A stretch of 64,000 nucleotides of DNA. It comes from Lonicera japonica. Taxonomy: Eukaryota > Streptophyta > Magnoliopsida > Dipsacales > Caprifoliaceae. A program made the translations under genes and the position numbers. Shown here one piece after another: positions 23,525 through 35,167 of this stretch (positions are counted from its first letter, which is position 1; each line of letters starts with the position of its first letter). The DNA lies in NCBI GenBank assembly GCA_021464415.1, contig CM038469.1, positions 23,269,901 through 23,333,900 of the forward strand. The letters run 5' to 3'. The notes under the pieces are model-generated. The model was not told where the DNA came from, did no database searches, and worked only from the letters and a program-made list of their open reading frames with translations.

Positions 23525-23650
23525 CTAGAGTATTGTATACTACATCCTATAGTATTCGCGTGTGCTAGACTAGAGTATCGTATACTACATCGTATAGTAT
23601 TCTCGTGTACTAGAGTATCGCATACAACATCTTATAGTATTCGCGTATAG
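23525..23650. repeat. Short tandem repeat, ~60-bp unit
   Basis: CTAGAGTAT.GTATAC followed by CAT..TATAGTATTCGCGT recurs two to three times. Confidence 0.65.
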
Positions 23651-24219
23651 ACTGCTCCCTTTAAAATTGTGTAATTGGAGAGCCTTATATTTCCTTTCAA
23701 AACAAGGAACTAAATTATATTTTTTTCCATCTAATTGATAAGATGTAAAAGCATAAAAACCATTAAATTTAGTGTGTATACATTCACGTCGTATATATTT
23801 ATACACAGTCTCTCTCTCCATTTGTGTTTTGAAATTAAAACATAATTATATCTTTTTCTAGTTTGTAATGTTGTCACTCTGCGTAAACTACGCAGCTTCT
23901 TGCACCGTACTATTTTCAAAGAAAAAGGCAAGAAAGTTTTTGTTTTAAACTAAGCAATTATTTTTATGATAAAGGCAAAATTAACTGTTATTAGTATTTT
24001 TGTATTTACATTTATGCCTAAATTAAGTATTCTTCTCAGCCATTGCGGTTGCTTGGCCACCGACCGCCACTGCTGCAGGCAACCCTGTACAAGCGACAGA
24101 TAGTAGCTAAATTTATAGTTTCTTGAACGGAGACTGAAGTGTTCTCTAGGCATTTGAAAATAAAATGCAAGGAAAAGTAGATGACGTGTGAGATTTTATG
24201 CAAATGAAGACCAACTTAC

Positions 24220-24487
24220 AACAATATTATTTCTAGTCCTCGACTTTAATTTGTTTTTTTTGTTCTTTGAACATTGTCTACTGTGAAAGTTTGTGAGTTT
24301 TGTCATTTTTCCTATATATGTTTGTGGTAGGAATAATAAATTTACTATTGCATTTAGCAGTTGCACAAATATATAAATTTAATGCACTACAATGAATAGG
24401 ATAGGATTAGCCATGTGGAAAGGAAGATAAAAAAAAATATCCTTTATGCATCTAATTAAAATTCTTGTTTCCATCGATTTTGAATAG
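24220..24487 (+). other. Intron upstream of DEFL copy 2
   Basis: Similar to the sequence ahead of DEFL copies 1 and 3 (shared AATATTATTTCT, GTCATTTTT, ATTGCATTTA blocks) and ends at a GAATAG acceptor. Homology begins abruptly at 24220; no first exon was found between 22.2 and 24.2 kb. Confidence 0.55.
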
Positions 24488-24711
24488 TGATGCCACTAAA
24501 TGTTGCTGCTGGAGGGTTTTGCGAAGATGGTGGTGGCCTAAGTGGTTGGTATGATGACACATGTAGGACTCAATGGAATAAGGTGTCACAGCATTGCGTG
24601 AGAACTTGCAGAAGAAGGCACAAACATGTTTACAGAGCAGATTGTGATCCTGAGGGGGGTGATACAAATTATGGCCAAGAACCTACTTGCTGGTGCGTTT
24701 ACAAATGTTGA
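24488..24711 (+). CDS. Defensin-like (DEFL) cysteine-rich peptide, mature-domain exon, copy 2
   Basis: After the acceptor at 24487 an open frame (ATG at 24490, stop 24709-24711) encodes about 73 residues with eight cysteines spaced C-X13-C-X10-C-X3-C-X11-C-X14-C-X-C-X3-C. The CX3C and later CXC pair are the signature of cysteine-stabilised alpha-beta (plant defensin-like) folds, and the last residue is Cys as usual. Blocks: GWYDDTC, QHCVRTCRRRHKH, EPTCWCVYKC. Highly basic around CRRRHKH. DEFL genes normally have two exons, the first encoding a signal peptide; it is not visible here, so this may be the second exon of a gene whose first exon lies further away or is lost. It is the only unbroken one of three copies. 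Role in secretion, defence or pollination signalling is inference from the family. A Harbinger MITE sits 90 bp downstream. Confidence 0.7.
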
Positions 24712-24801
24712 TTGACTGGAATAGTATAAAGTTTATACCTCATATGAGTTTTTGTTTGTTACTTTTACAAGAATATGCTATAGTGAACTTATTTACACTA
24801 A

Positions 24802-25425
24802 GGGCTCGTTTGGTTCGAGCTTTAGAATGGAATTGGACATTTTAGATGCTAGGAAACTTTTATTTTTGCCATCTTATATTCCAATGCATTAATACTTGTT
24901 TGGTTGGAGTTTTAAGAATGAAATCAGCAATTTTTTTTTTTCTGAGAATTTTTTTTTTTTTCATTTTCTGGAAAAAAATAATATTTTTGGTTTATGGGAA
25001 AAAATATTTTTTTCCATTTTTTGGAAAAAATAATATTTTCGTTTTCTGGAAAAAAATATAATTTTTTTCAATTCCTACTTCCTAGGAAAAAATTTTATTT
25101 TCGTTTTCTGGGAATTTTTTTTTCATTTTTTGGAAAAAAATTTATTTTCGTTTTCTGGAATTATTTTTTTCATTTTTGGGAAAAAAAAAATTTCTGGAAT
25201 TTTTTTTTTTTCCATTTTCTACTAATTTTTCTTTTTTTTCCATTTTTTGGAAAAAAAAAATAAGATTCCTCCCAATTTATAAGGGAATGAAATTTGGCAA
25301 AATGGGGGAATTTAGGTTTCTTGGAATCCAAAATTCCTATCTAAAACTCCAACCAAACAACAAAATCCTAATGGTATGAAATTTAGGATTCTAGTAAAGA
25401 TCAAAAGCTCGAAGCAAACGAGCCC
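24802..25425. mobile_element. Harbinger/Tourist-type MITE with T-rich core
   Basis: Terminal inverted repeats GGGCTCGTTTGGTTCGAGCT (left) and, reverse-complemented, GGGCTCGTTTGCTTCGAGCT (right), flanked by TAA on both sides (24799-24801, 25426-25428), the 3-bp duplication of PIF/Harbinger elements. Inner sub-ends GGAATTG/ AAATTTAGGATT are also partly mirrored. The core 24916-25262 is a run of diverged short units of TTTTC.TTTTTTGGAAAAAA, able to form many small hairpins. Confidence 0.8.
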
Positions 25426-25659
25426 TAAGTGACAAACTAGTTATATACAACTTTCAACTACCATTTAATGTTACAACAACCAAGTCGTAATAAGTAGTCA
25501 TTTAATGAAAGTGGTACACAAATAGAAGAGATAAAGCATTTATGCTGATCTTTCAAAGACCCAGCCGCTTTCTCATTTATAAAGTTTAATTACATGTAGA
25601 ATGGCGGTATGAGATGATTGGCACGACCATTTCCATTTGCTTCTTACCCTGCATCATGA

Positions 25660-25730
25660 CGGTTTTCATTGTCACTACCATGATCAATACCGTTGTCACT
25701 ACCATGATCAATACCGTTGTCTTAGTCAAT
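25660..25730 (-). repeat. 24-bp tandem repeat, possibly a relic acidic coding repeat
   Basis: GTCACTACCATGATCAATAC is repeated exactly with a 24-bp period. On the minus strand this reads as an 8-residue repeat (DNGIDHGS) ending shortly at a stop, so it may be the tail of a lost gene, but no flanking domain is recognisable. The rest of 25430-26447 holds nothing else recognised. Confidence 0.35.
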
Positions 25731-26447
25731 GTACTCTCAAGGTTGGTACTCAGATTCAGTTACATGATCAATATAGTTACTAGCTAGCACCCATTGTATA
25801 ATAAATGCCATTGAGGCCTGGGGGAATAGGCGAAACAAGTTGGTTGTTGTTGTTGTTCGTGCCACCTAACTCCTGCCTATATAATGGCAGTGAAGGGGAA
25901 GTAACGTTCGGGGAATAAACAAGCTAAACCTCAAGACGGTCGTTGTATTGGGGGTTATACCATGTCATCAGTGGTGTTCCACATGGACCGATCAACATCC
26001 AAATTTATATCCTTAGGTTTGCAACGAAATCAAAATCAACTATCCCAACGTACACATGCATCAAATTAGCCAAGGAAGCATCCAAACAAGCACCTCACAA
26101 ATTTCAAACTCTCGTCATCATTAATTTAATGCACAAAAATTTATAGTATTACAACCTACATGATTGGGGGTTCTACAAGTTATCTTCAAAGTGGACGATG
26201 TGCGGTCAAAACTTGGAGTATAATAAATTTAACAGGCTAATAGTTCGTAGGTAGTGCCTTTTATGAACATAATGCCCTTTTTAAGTCCTCCAGAATAGCT
26301 CAAACCTTGTACTCCAATAATCATCTCACCGCCCCAATACAGGAAAAAAATCGGATGTTTTCTACCCTCCATTATCCACCTTAATGATAATAATCCAGTT
26401 TAGTCCAAATGCAATGATATTAAATTTAAAAAACAAGATTCTCTAAC

Positions 26448-26962
26448 TGATGCGGCAAAAATATGGCGTTGTGGTAGCCCAAGTGTAGGCCCATCAAGCT
26501 GTAATAAAATCTCGAAAGTTCGAGTATTTATTCGCAGGGATAGTTAAAAAGGAATGAAATGGATTACGAATTTACGGTTTTTCTAATTTGGTGAATTGGT
26601 TGGCTGTAGAACAACAAAAAAGTAAAAACGGTTGTTAAAAGTATTAAGAAAGCACTAAGGTACGTGAAAGTTATTTACGATATAAGAAACGACGATTATC
26701 ATCTTATACATAGATTTCAATACAAAATTCTCGGGAATGGGAAACATAGTGCTTTCCTCAATAATAAAGGGTGCGAAGTTAGGCAACTCATTCTCTAATT
26801 TAAGCTATATCGAGAAGGAAAAGAACTAAGTTCCGCCATACATTAAGTTGTCGTATTTATCTCTTAGCGACGGATATGAAGCTAGGAGACCCATTCCCTA
26901 TAAAGCTAATCCGAAATAGATATGATAAATTCATCATAAAAAGGTTTATTATGAAGCATGTA
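26448..26962 (-). repeat. Older LTR, copy 1, left part
   Basis: From TGATGCGGCAAAAATATGG this matches the start of 38346 onward in block order (GCCCAAGTG..., TCAAG, TAATAAA-like, GATAGTTA, then ATTCCC.TATAA.GCTAA). The copy is interrupted at 26962 by gypsy element 2 and resumes at 37231. Confidence 0.6.
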
Positions 26963-29005
26963 TGTAACGCCTCGGATCCCACACCCCGGGGTAGCGGGGA
27001 CGTTACGGTATCCACCTATATGGCGGATATAAATTTGGATAATGGACGCACATAAGACCAACTAAAATTTCTTAAATATAAATCTGAAAATTATGACGCA
27101 GTTATACGATACAAACTGTAGACTAAATCACAAACCATTATCAAACTCAATAAATATAAATAAAAGTCATATATACATAAAACCATAAGTTCTCCACAAA
27201 ATATTATTCACTAATATTACATAACCACAACATATTATTAATAAAACTCAAAAGAAACAAACCAAAGTCTTCTACATGAAGACTACACAAGGTCTAGTTG
27301 GTATCAAGGATCTACTCTATCGCATGCAACCTCATCTTTTCCCCTTTTCCCTTGTCATCTACTACACGATCAAATTGTGTACCTATGGAGAAAAACGTGA
27401 GCTAAAAAGCCCAATGAAAACAAGAGTGCAAAATGAAACTAGTAATTGAACTATTAAAATTGTAAACAAGCCTAATAAATGAGGCTCCAAAGTATAATGG
27501 AATTTAACAAAGAAAAAAATTACACCACATTAAACTCATATAAGAATCATAAACAATGTTGGCACTTTATTAAGGAATATATAAATCATAAAGTTGACAC
27601 ATTTAATTTTATTGTGTTGAGGATAAGTAACCGAATATAAATTTCGGATAAACTAGTAACACATACATAATGAATGTTTACTCCGTAAATGCTAATCTGG
27701 AGGTCCCCATTCCGGGGGCTCCTCACCCCGTGGCGGTGGCACCTCTTCCTTGCTTCCGTGCACGGTTTCCGGTCTTTTCATCCGAGGGGCTCTCCGTCCC
27801 AACTTACAAACCAACCACAAATACAAGCACAAGTACAATATCCATACAATACACAATTTACATTAAATGTGTCTTTAAACCAAGTTTAAGTACCAACACT
27901 AAAGTAAATTCCATAAATAACTTTTAAAGTAAACTTATTCAATTATACCAATAATTTATGGGCAAGGTATACTATGACGAATTCACTGTTCATCATCAAA
28001 ACTTGACTTTAAAACCCATATAACAATCAAACTTGCAAATTCATATATCAAATACCATCATCACAATTTCATAGTTCAATTAATAGCAATTTAGAAAATC
28101 ATCTCTTCTCTAAAATAGCAAATCTAAGGTTCATATTGATATAACTCAAAATTAACAATCTAAAGTATAAAACATGGAAATTAGAGTAGAGAAGAGAAGT
28201 TTACTCATGTTCCCACCTCAAATAAAGGATTGATGAAGAATTGAAGTAGTTGAGTATGAAGAACTTGAAGGATCCTTGGATGAATTGAATGGTTCAAAGG
28301 AGGAGGATGATGAAATCTTGTTGATGATGTCGCTAGCTTGTGATTTCTAGTAGTAGAATGGATTTAGTGGTTTAATTTGTGATGAATCAAGGTTTTAAGA
28401 TGAGAAAAATAGAGAGAAGTTCTCTGATTTCGTGGGTTTAGAGCAGAGGAAAAATAAGAAGTGTGTAGAAGAGAAGAGTATAAGTGGAATAAAAGAAAAA
28501 TCACCAAAATGCCCATGTTTTCGCGTCACTGTGCGTGAGCAGTAGCTTCGGAGCTAATTTTAGGCTTATAAATGTCTGAACTGGAAAATTTTCAGTAGGA
28601 AGAAGTTTTAGCTCTTCGAGTCTTCTTTCTAACGATATAAAGAACGCCAAAATCGGAGTTCTGAGCGAAAAGATATGATCGAAATGGTAACACTACACAA
28701 TTGTCTAAAATAATTTTATTTCTCCATAATTTGTTGGCAAAACATGTAGGTATCTAGAATAGGTTAAATGTATCCGAACAAGGACTAAGATGAATAAAAT
28801 AAAGCGAATTACAACAAAGAGTGTAAAAAGTGGGGACACGGTAATCAAACCCGAACATAATTATCAATAAATATAATCTCAAATCATATCCAACTAATGA
28901 AATTTGTATGGCAAATATCAAAATAAAAAAAAATTAAACTCATATAAAGGTATAAAACAAGGATGCTCATGCTCAAATGCAAATGCAAATGCTACGGGTA
29001 TTACA
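26963..29005 (-). repeat. 3' LTR of element 2
   Basis: TGTAACGCCTCGGATCCC at the left, GGGTATTACA at the right; TG...CA ended. Contains a G+C-rich island at 27700-27790 with plus-strand frames that are identical in the other LTR and antisense to the element, so they are not evidence of a gene. The ~85-bp shared core motif lies at 28598-28680 (minus strand). Confidence 0.95.
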
Positions 29006-29017
29006 GTCTCCCCTCCT
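29006..29017 (-). other. Polypurine tract (element 2)
   Basis: Minus-strand AGGAGGGGAGAC immediately precedes the 3' LTR start TGTAATACCCG. It is the plus-strand DNA primer of reverse transcription. Confidence 0.85.
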
Positions 29018-29049
29018 AAAAAGAATTTCAACCCGAAATTCGAAAAGAA

Positions 29050-30156
29050 TCAAATTGAAATGAGGGTGAATAATGTCTCACGTACCAAATGAGGATATAA
29101 ATGAAGAATTTCTGATTCTAACTCCCATGTTGCTTCCTCCATATTATGATGGAGCCAAAGGACCTTCACTAATGGAATAACTTTGTTACGAAGAATCTTT
29201 TTCTTGCGATCTAAAATTTTGACCGGTAGAGTTTTATAAGAAACACTCTCATCGATTTCTAATTCTTCCACTGGTAGAACATGTGACGAATCGGGGATAT
29301 ACTTTTTAAGTATGGATACATGAAAAACATCGTGTACTCGCTCAAGGGAAGATGGTAGCGCTAATTGGTATGAAACATTACCAACACGTCGTATGATCTC
29401 GAAAGGACCTATGTAGCGCGGTGCTAGCTTGCCTTTGTTACCAAAACGAATGATTCCTCTATTAGCTTTCACCTTCAAAAACAAAAAATCACCCACTTCA
29501 AATTGTAGTGGGCGTCTTCGTTTATCAGCGTAGCTCTTTTGACGACTTTGGGCTGTGGTCAACCGTTGCTTGATAACTCGAATCTTTTCAGTCGTCTCTT
29601 CCACAAGTTGTGGCCCAATAAGTGCTGCTTCTCCAGCTTCAGTCCAACACATAGGTGAGCGACACGGTCTTCCATATAAGGCTTCATATGGTGCCATTCC
29701 GATACTTGCTTGAAAACTGTTATTGTAAGCAAATTCCGCTAACGATAAATGGTCATCCCAACTGCCTTGAAAATCTAAAATACACACTCGTAACATATCT
29801 TCAAGAATTTGTATAGTTCGCTCTAATTGGCCATCAGTTTGCAGATGAAATGCAGTACTCATCTCAAGTCGGGTGCCAAGTGCACTTTGAAATGCTTTCC
29901 AAAATCGTGATGTAAAGCGTGCATCTCTATCAGATACAATGGAAACGGGGACTCCGTGAAGGCGTACAATCTCTCGTACGTAGAGTTTAGCAAGTGTCTC
30001 GGGTGAGTCGGTATCCTTCATTGGTAAGAAATGGGCTGATTTGGTAAGACGGTCGATAATTACCCAAATAGCATTATGCTTCTGTTGCGTCCTCGGTAGT
30101 CCCATAAGGAAATCCATCGTAATATTTTTCCACTTCCATACAGGAATAGGGAGGGG
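29050..30156 (-). pseudogene. Integrase core and C-terminus (element 2)
   Basis: One open frame of about 368 codons. The catalytic triad is complete: Asp in MDFLMGL (residue 2 counting from that Met), Asp in VSDRDARF (63), Glu in QLERTIQ (99), giving the D-35-E spacing. C-terminal GPY/F module: [35 protein letters not shown], and the end [16 protein letters not shown]. It is cut off from RNase H and the HHCC module only by one TAA at 30157-30159, where relatives have Gln. The catalytic core itself looks intact, so decay is recent here compared with element 1. Confidence 0.9.
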
Positions 30157-31095
30157 TTAAAGTTCACCGGCTGGTCTTTGATGCTCGATCTTGATTTTTT
30201 GACAAGTGAGGCATTTTGATACATAAGTGGCAATTTCTCGTTTCATTCCCATCCATTGATAAGTGTGTCGGATATCTTTGTACATCTTTAAGCTTCCAGG
30301 ATGGATGGTAAATTTGGACTTGTGGGCATCATCTAGGATTTCTCGCTTAATGTCTTCATTGTCCTTCGGTATAAGGATTCTTCCTTTATATCGTACACCA
30401 CCATCAGCACCAATAGTGTGATGTTCAACTAATTCTCCACTTTCTAACTTCTTTTTAATTTCAGCAAGTTCTTCGTCTTCAGACTGATTTTGAATTACTC
30501 GGTCTTGAATGAGTGGTCGAATAATGATGTTGGCAAGAAAAGCAACATTTTCTCGATGATCAACAGCCAAATTAAAATCTTGTAACGCTTGACAAAGTTT
30601 CCACTCCCGACACCGTAGAGAAGATAAGGACCCTTGGTTCTTTCGGCTAAGCGCATCGACAACAACATTCGCTTTCCCAGGGTGATATTGTAGAGTGAAG
30701 TCATAATCTTCAAGAAATTCCATCCATCGACGTTGTCGGAGATTAAGGTCACGTTGGGTGAAGATATACTTCAAGCTCTTATGATCCGTATAAACTTCAA
30801 ATTGCTCTCCGTATAGGTAGTGTCGCCATAACTTCAAAGCAAAAACTACAACAGCAAGTTCAAGGTCATGGACTGGATAATTTCTCTCGTGGGTTTTTAA
30901 CTGGTGCGAACCGTAGGCAATAACATGTCCCTCTTGCATAAGAACACAACCTAATCCGGTACGAGAAGCGTCACAACATAGTACATAACCACGGCCTTGT
31001 TCAGGTAAAACAAGTATGGGCGCGGACGTTAGTCGACGCTTGAGTTCGTCAAAAGATTCTTCACACTTATCGGTCCAAACATAAGGAACACCTTT
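30157..31095 (-). pseudogene. RNase H and integrase zinc module (element 2)
   Basis: RNase H: Asp in CCDASRTGLG (near 30975), Glu in HDLELAVV, Asp in VYTDHKSLKY, Asp in VVDALSRK; all four acidic residues are kept. The integrase HHCC-type finger follows (AHKSKFTIHPG ... CLTCQKIK). The frame is in register with RT upstream and integrase downstream; each border is a single TAA at a Gln codon. Confidence 0.9.
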
Positions 31096-31740
31096 TTAGG
31101 TAAGCCTCGTGAGCGGTGCAGCAATCTTAGAGAAGTCTTTAACAAAACGTTGATAGTAACCAGTGAGACCAAGAAAACTACGGATTTCAGTAACATTCTT
31201 CGGACGTTGCCAAAAGGATATGGACTGAACTTTAATGGGGTCAACGGATATACCACCACGAGATACCACATGGCCAAGGAATTTGACCTCATCCTTCCAA
31301 AAGTCACACTTGCTAAATTTAGCATAAAGACGATGTTCTCGAAGAAGTTGAAGGGCTATACGAAGATGTCGATCATGCTCTTCATCGGTACGGGAATAAA
31401 TAAGAATATCGTCTATAAACACCACAACGAAAGAATCAAGATAAGGTCGAAAGACGCGGTGCATAAGATCCATAAATGCCGCAGGTGCATTGGTCAAACC
31501 AAAAGGCATCACAAGAAACTCGAAGTGGCCATAACGGGTGTTGAATGCAGTTTTGGGAATATCTTCTTCCCGAGCCCTTAGTTGATGGTAGCCCGATCGA
31601 AGATCAATTTTTGAGAAGCGGTGAGAACCACGTAGTTGGTCAAAGAGATCATCAATGCGAGGTAAAGGGTATTTATTCTTGATGGTGACTTGGTTAAGCT
31701 TGCGGTAATCAACACATATATAGACGAAGTGAACCATCAG
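31096..31740 (-). pseudogene. Reverse transcriptase (element 2)
   Basis: [33 protein letters not shown] (first catalytic Asp), [23 protein letters not shown] (Asp pair), [12 protein letters not shown] and [11 protein letters not shown] are all present in one frame. A TAA at 31096-31098 replaces the Gln codon of the family, and the link to the N-terminal RT fingers is broken by a frameshift near 31720-31740. Confidence 0.9.
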
Positions 31741-32330
31741 CTTTCTTAGCAAAAAGAACCGGTGCTCCCCATGGAGAGATACTATAATGGATAAAACCTT
31801 TGGCAAGAAGGTCATCAAGTTGGGTTTTCAACTCCTGGAGCTCGACGGGTGCGAGTCGGTAAGGGGAAAAAGAGATAGGTGAAGTATTGGTTTGTAATTC
31901 AATGGTGAATTCTATCTCACGGTGAGGGGGTAAACCTGGTAAATCGTCGGGAAAAACATCAAAGAATATCATATACGGTGGGTACATCGCTCGGTGACAA
32001 CTTAGGTGCTTCGACATTAGTGAGACTGGCCAACCAACTAATATAATCTCGTTGTTCCATACGCGTAGCAAATGAATAAAGGTGGAATTTAGAATTTCTA
32101 CCCATAAAAGCAACACGAACACCCCACGGTAAATTAACAATAACCCTTCTGTTATAACAATCGATGACCGCAAGTGTACTGACAGTTAAAAGAAAGTCTA
32201 ACTCATAAGTAGACAAGCCCAAACAAGTAATGAACGATGCTGAAATGAATGAATGACATGCACCCGTATCAAATAATACCCTTGCTCCGGTGTTAAAGAC
32301 AATAAGGTTACCTTCCATGGCAGTCAACTC
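31741..32330 (-). pseudogene. Protease and RT fingers (element 2), with internal deletion
   Basis: The protease active site VLFDTGACHSFIS is intact, but compared with the third element in this window about 48 residues are missing between the LLTVST and [10 protein letters not shown] blocks; the lost part includes the conserved ILGM.WL motif. Downstream, [10 protein letters not shown]...[15 protein letters not shown] and [19 protein letters not shown] are the RT entry segment, in a different frame from the protease. A protease lacking this half of the fold could not work. Confidence 0.85.
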
Positions 32331-33562
32331 AGTCGGATTAGAAGATTGTATAATTGAGTAGACACGGTCTGATTGGGTGGTTCCATGGGCAAAGGAGCGA
32401 GATTGAGATGGTTCATTAGTTGCGCTGAAATTTTGATAAGCTTGATACAGCGTTGGATTGGAATTAAAACGAGTGAAACTTAGAGAGGGTCCTCGGAAGT
32501 TTCCTTGAAAATTTTGACCACCACCACGACTAGCGAATCCACCTCGAACTCAGCCACTACTTCCACATTGATCATTACCACCACCCCGGTTGGATACATG
32601 GCTATACGATTCAACCGTCTTTGAGTTTTTAGGACATTCAGCTCGTCTGTGGCCATATTCATCGCAAGAGTAACACAAAATCGGTCTTGAGTTCGGGTTT
32701 CCATCGGTAATCTGTAAAGAGGTATTCAAAGTTTGAGAATTGCTGCTATTTTTCTTATTTGATTTGGGGATAAAGGTTGAACTTTCGGCTTTTCATTTAT
32801 TGCCCCTCCTCAAAGGTTCGATTTCACGATACTCGGCATCCATTCTTAAAACAACTTCCACAAGTTCCCTGTAACTATGAAACTTTTGAGACCCAAGATT
32901 AATATGATACATCGGCCGTAACCCATTCTTGAATCTCCTCATCTTCTCTTGTGGGTGGGTATGGAAAGTCTCTTCATAAATGCCTAATTCTTCAAACTTC
33001 ATCCGATAGTCTTCAACGGTTCCGTTGCCTTGAATTAGTTGATCTAATTGAGAGAGCTTTTCATTCTTATGGGCTTCCGATACATACTCTTAAAGAAAAG
33101 CAGTGGTAAATTGCTCCCATGTACGAACAGCAAAACTTTCTTTTGTGTGTCTCCACCATAAAGCAGCTCGGTTGGTAAGTCGGTTCGTGGCAACTTGCAC
33201 TCGGTATCTATCGGGCACTTCAAGATTAGCAAGGCGCTCTGTGATTTGGTACAACCAACTATCGGCATCTACAGCCCCGGTTTTCCCATCAAAAGTTGGA
33301 GGGTGCATTTGCTCGAAAATCTTAATGTATTCAGCAGGGGTAAGCTCTCGTCGGTTTTCTCGATTAACAGCCTCTTGGAAAATGGGTTCATTTTGAGGGA
33401 TTACCGGTTGATTTTCAGTGTGTTGGAGCCCTTGGTTTTGGTTTTGGTTACCCGGTGGATTACGGTGTGGGCATTAGTTTTTTCATTGTGGTTTTGGCCT
33501 TGTGAGTTGGTTACATTTGGGTTAGAAGCAAGCAAGGTTGTAAGACTTGTCATCGCTCTCAC
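32331..33562 (-). pseudogene. Gag, central and C-terminal part (element 2)
   Basis: HPPTFDGKTGAVDADSWL, ALWWRHTKES and, further on, KFEELGIYEETFHTHPQEK belong to the retrotransposon gag domain; stops lie at 33090 and 32793 with at least two frame changes. The nucleocapsid knuckle is readable near 32670-32630 as CYSCDEYGHRRAEC (CX2CX4HX4C). Upstream it ends at a solo-LTR insertion. Confidence 0.8.
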
Positions 33563-33567
33563 CATAT

Positions 33568-34765
33568 TGTTGTGCATGATTTTATGCCTATTTTAGACTT
33601 CTTACTTAACTTTGTTTACTCGTTTTAGGTAGTAAAAATTATTTAGTTATTTATTTTAGTATATTGTAATAATTATAGAGTTAATGAAGAAAATATCAAA
33701 AAAAAGAGTTGAATTGAGTGAATAAAGTATTGAGGTCAAGAAGAAACGAATTGAAGCAATTCCGAAACAAGAATCATATTTGAGAAAGTTATGCAGCAGT
33801 TCGGTATTTTGATCATATCTTCTCGCTCAGAACTTTGATTTTGGAGTTCTTTATATGGATGGAAAGAAGATTCGAAGAGCTACAACTTTCTTGTTTTGAG
33901 TTTTCTCAAATTCAGAGGTTTACCTTTCCGAAAACAGTCCCGAACCTACTGCCAGTGCACAATGTCGAAAATTAAGATGTGTAGTCTCCATTTAATTTCT
34001 TGCTCCTTACTCCTCTACAATCCAATCCTTATTCAACCTCTTTCCATAATTTCCTCATTCAACTCTAACTCTTTTCCTTATTAAACTCAAACTCTTTTCT
34101 TATTTATAGAATCCTTCCTCATACAAGAAAGGAATCCTTAAATTTAACCAAAACTCCCAACTCCCATTATGCGATTTTTTTGAGAGATTGTCTGCGATTT
34201 TAGAAGATATATCTTTCTTTGAGAGAAACATGGTGAGAGTTCTGGAAACTCCTAATTTTTATTATGTGAAGCCTCGTTTAGGTTATTTATGTTTTTGGAA
34301 GAACAAATAAATCTTTACGATGGAAGAACATAATGAGATTTCGAGCCTTGATTTTCGTGGTACGATATTAGGTGGTGAGGCTATTTGTGTTTTTGGAAGA
34401 ACAAATATTCTTGTCATTGAAGTTGTATTGTGAAGGTTAGGAAGGGAAGAAATTTCCACGTTTTGAGTTTGTGGAGGGTTCTCTGTAGCAGATGCAATTC
34501 GAAGCAGAGGAGGATTTGGAATTTCATCCATCTATCTTAGGAATTAATTTTATTTTTTTTTTTTTTAGACTAGTATGCAATTTTATTTTTCGATGTATTA
34601 TTATTTTTCTTATTGTAATAAGTAAATTAGATTAATACAAATTCTAGACTTTCATTCCCTGTGGATTCGATCCCTTACTTCCGCTAACTACGTTATTAAT
34701 GTAGTGTGGTCAAATAAGGGTTTTTGAATTAGTGTTTTTCTTGCGACGGAAAAATTGCTCATTCA
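33568..34765 (+). mobile_element. Solo LTR inserted in gag of element 2
   Basis: TGTTGTGCATG...CTCATTCA, 1198 bp, flanked on both sides by CATAT (33563-33567 and 34766-34770), a perfect 5-bp target duplication. It ends with a CTGTGGATTCGATCCC block near 34660 that is common just before the 3' end of plant gypsy LTRs. A core motif similar to that in the LTRs of its host element lies at 33811-33893. No internal coding region: the rest of the element was lost by LTR-LTR recombination. Confidence 0.9.
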
Positions 34766-34862
34766 CATATTATCCATTTGGTTCATAAAAACATTTGGAT
34801 CAAAAGTTTGTAGTAGTGGGTTTTGTTGCATGGGGACTTGAACGGGCTGACTTTGCGAAGGT

Positions 34863-35020
34863 TATACAGCTGGTACTAAAGGTGTAACGACTAATGGTGG
34901 CACTTGAGAGGGGTTACTATTAACAGATCGTTTGAGTCTACCTCTACCTTGGGCCGTAAAAGTTTGCTTGGTTTCACCAGGAGATTTTCCTCCTCTCCCA
35001 CGGTTACCTTTCGGAGGCAT
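34863..35020 (-). pseudogene. Gag N-terminus (element 2)
   Basis: ATG at 35020-35018 (MPPKGNRGRGGKSPGETK) gives the basic, Gly/Arg-rich Gag start, comparable with MPPKRRGK at 60294 in element 3. It runs to a stop at 34862-34864, about 95 bp before the solo LTR. Confidence 0.7.
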
Positions 35021-35167
35021 ACTTTCTACACGAAGAAAATCAAGAAAACTTTGTAATAATAATGTGATTACGGAGGATCGAAATAATTGAGCATAAATAA
35101 AAAAGAAGAGAAGACGACACAATCCCATATCAACCCATATTGCATCCTAATGATGACTTAAACCTTA

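Noticed and set aside
24846..25379. Phe/Lys-rich overlapping frames
   Set aside because: Low-complexity T-run translations inside the MITE core.
27670..27927. 85-codon plus-strand frame, repeated at 35894-36151, with Pro-rich start
   Set aside because: Both copies lie within the LTRs of element 2, antisense to the element; identity is explained by LTR duplication.
31150..31581. 143-codon plus-strand frame
   Set aside because: Antisense shadow of the RT domain of element 2.
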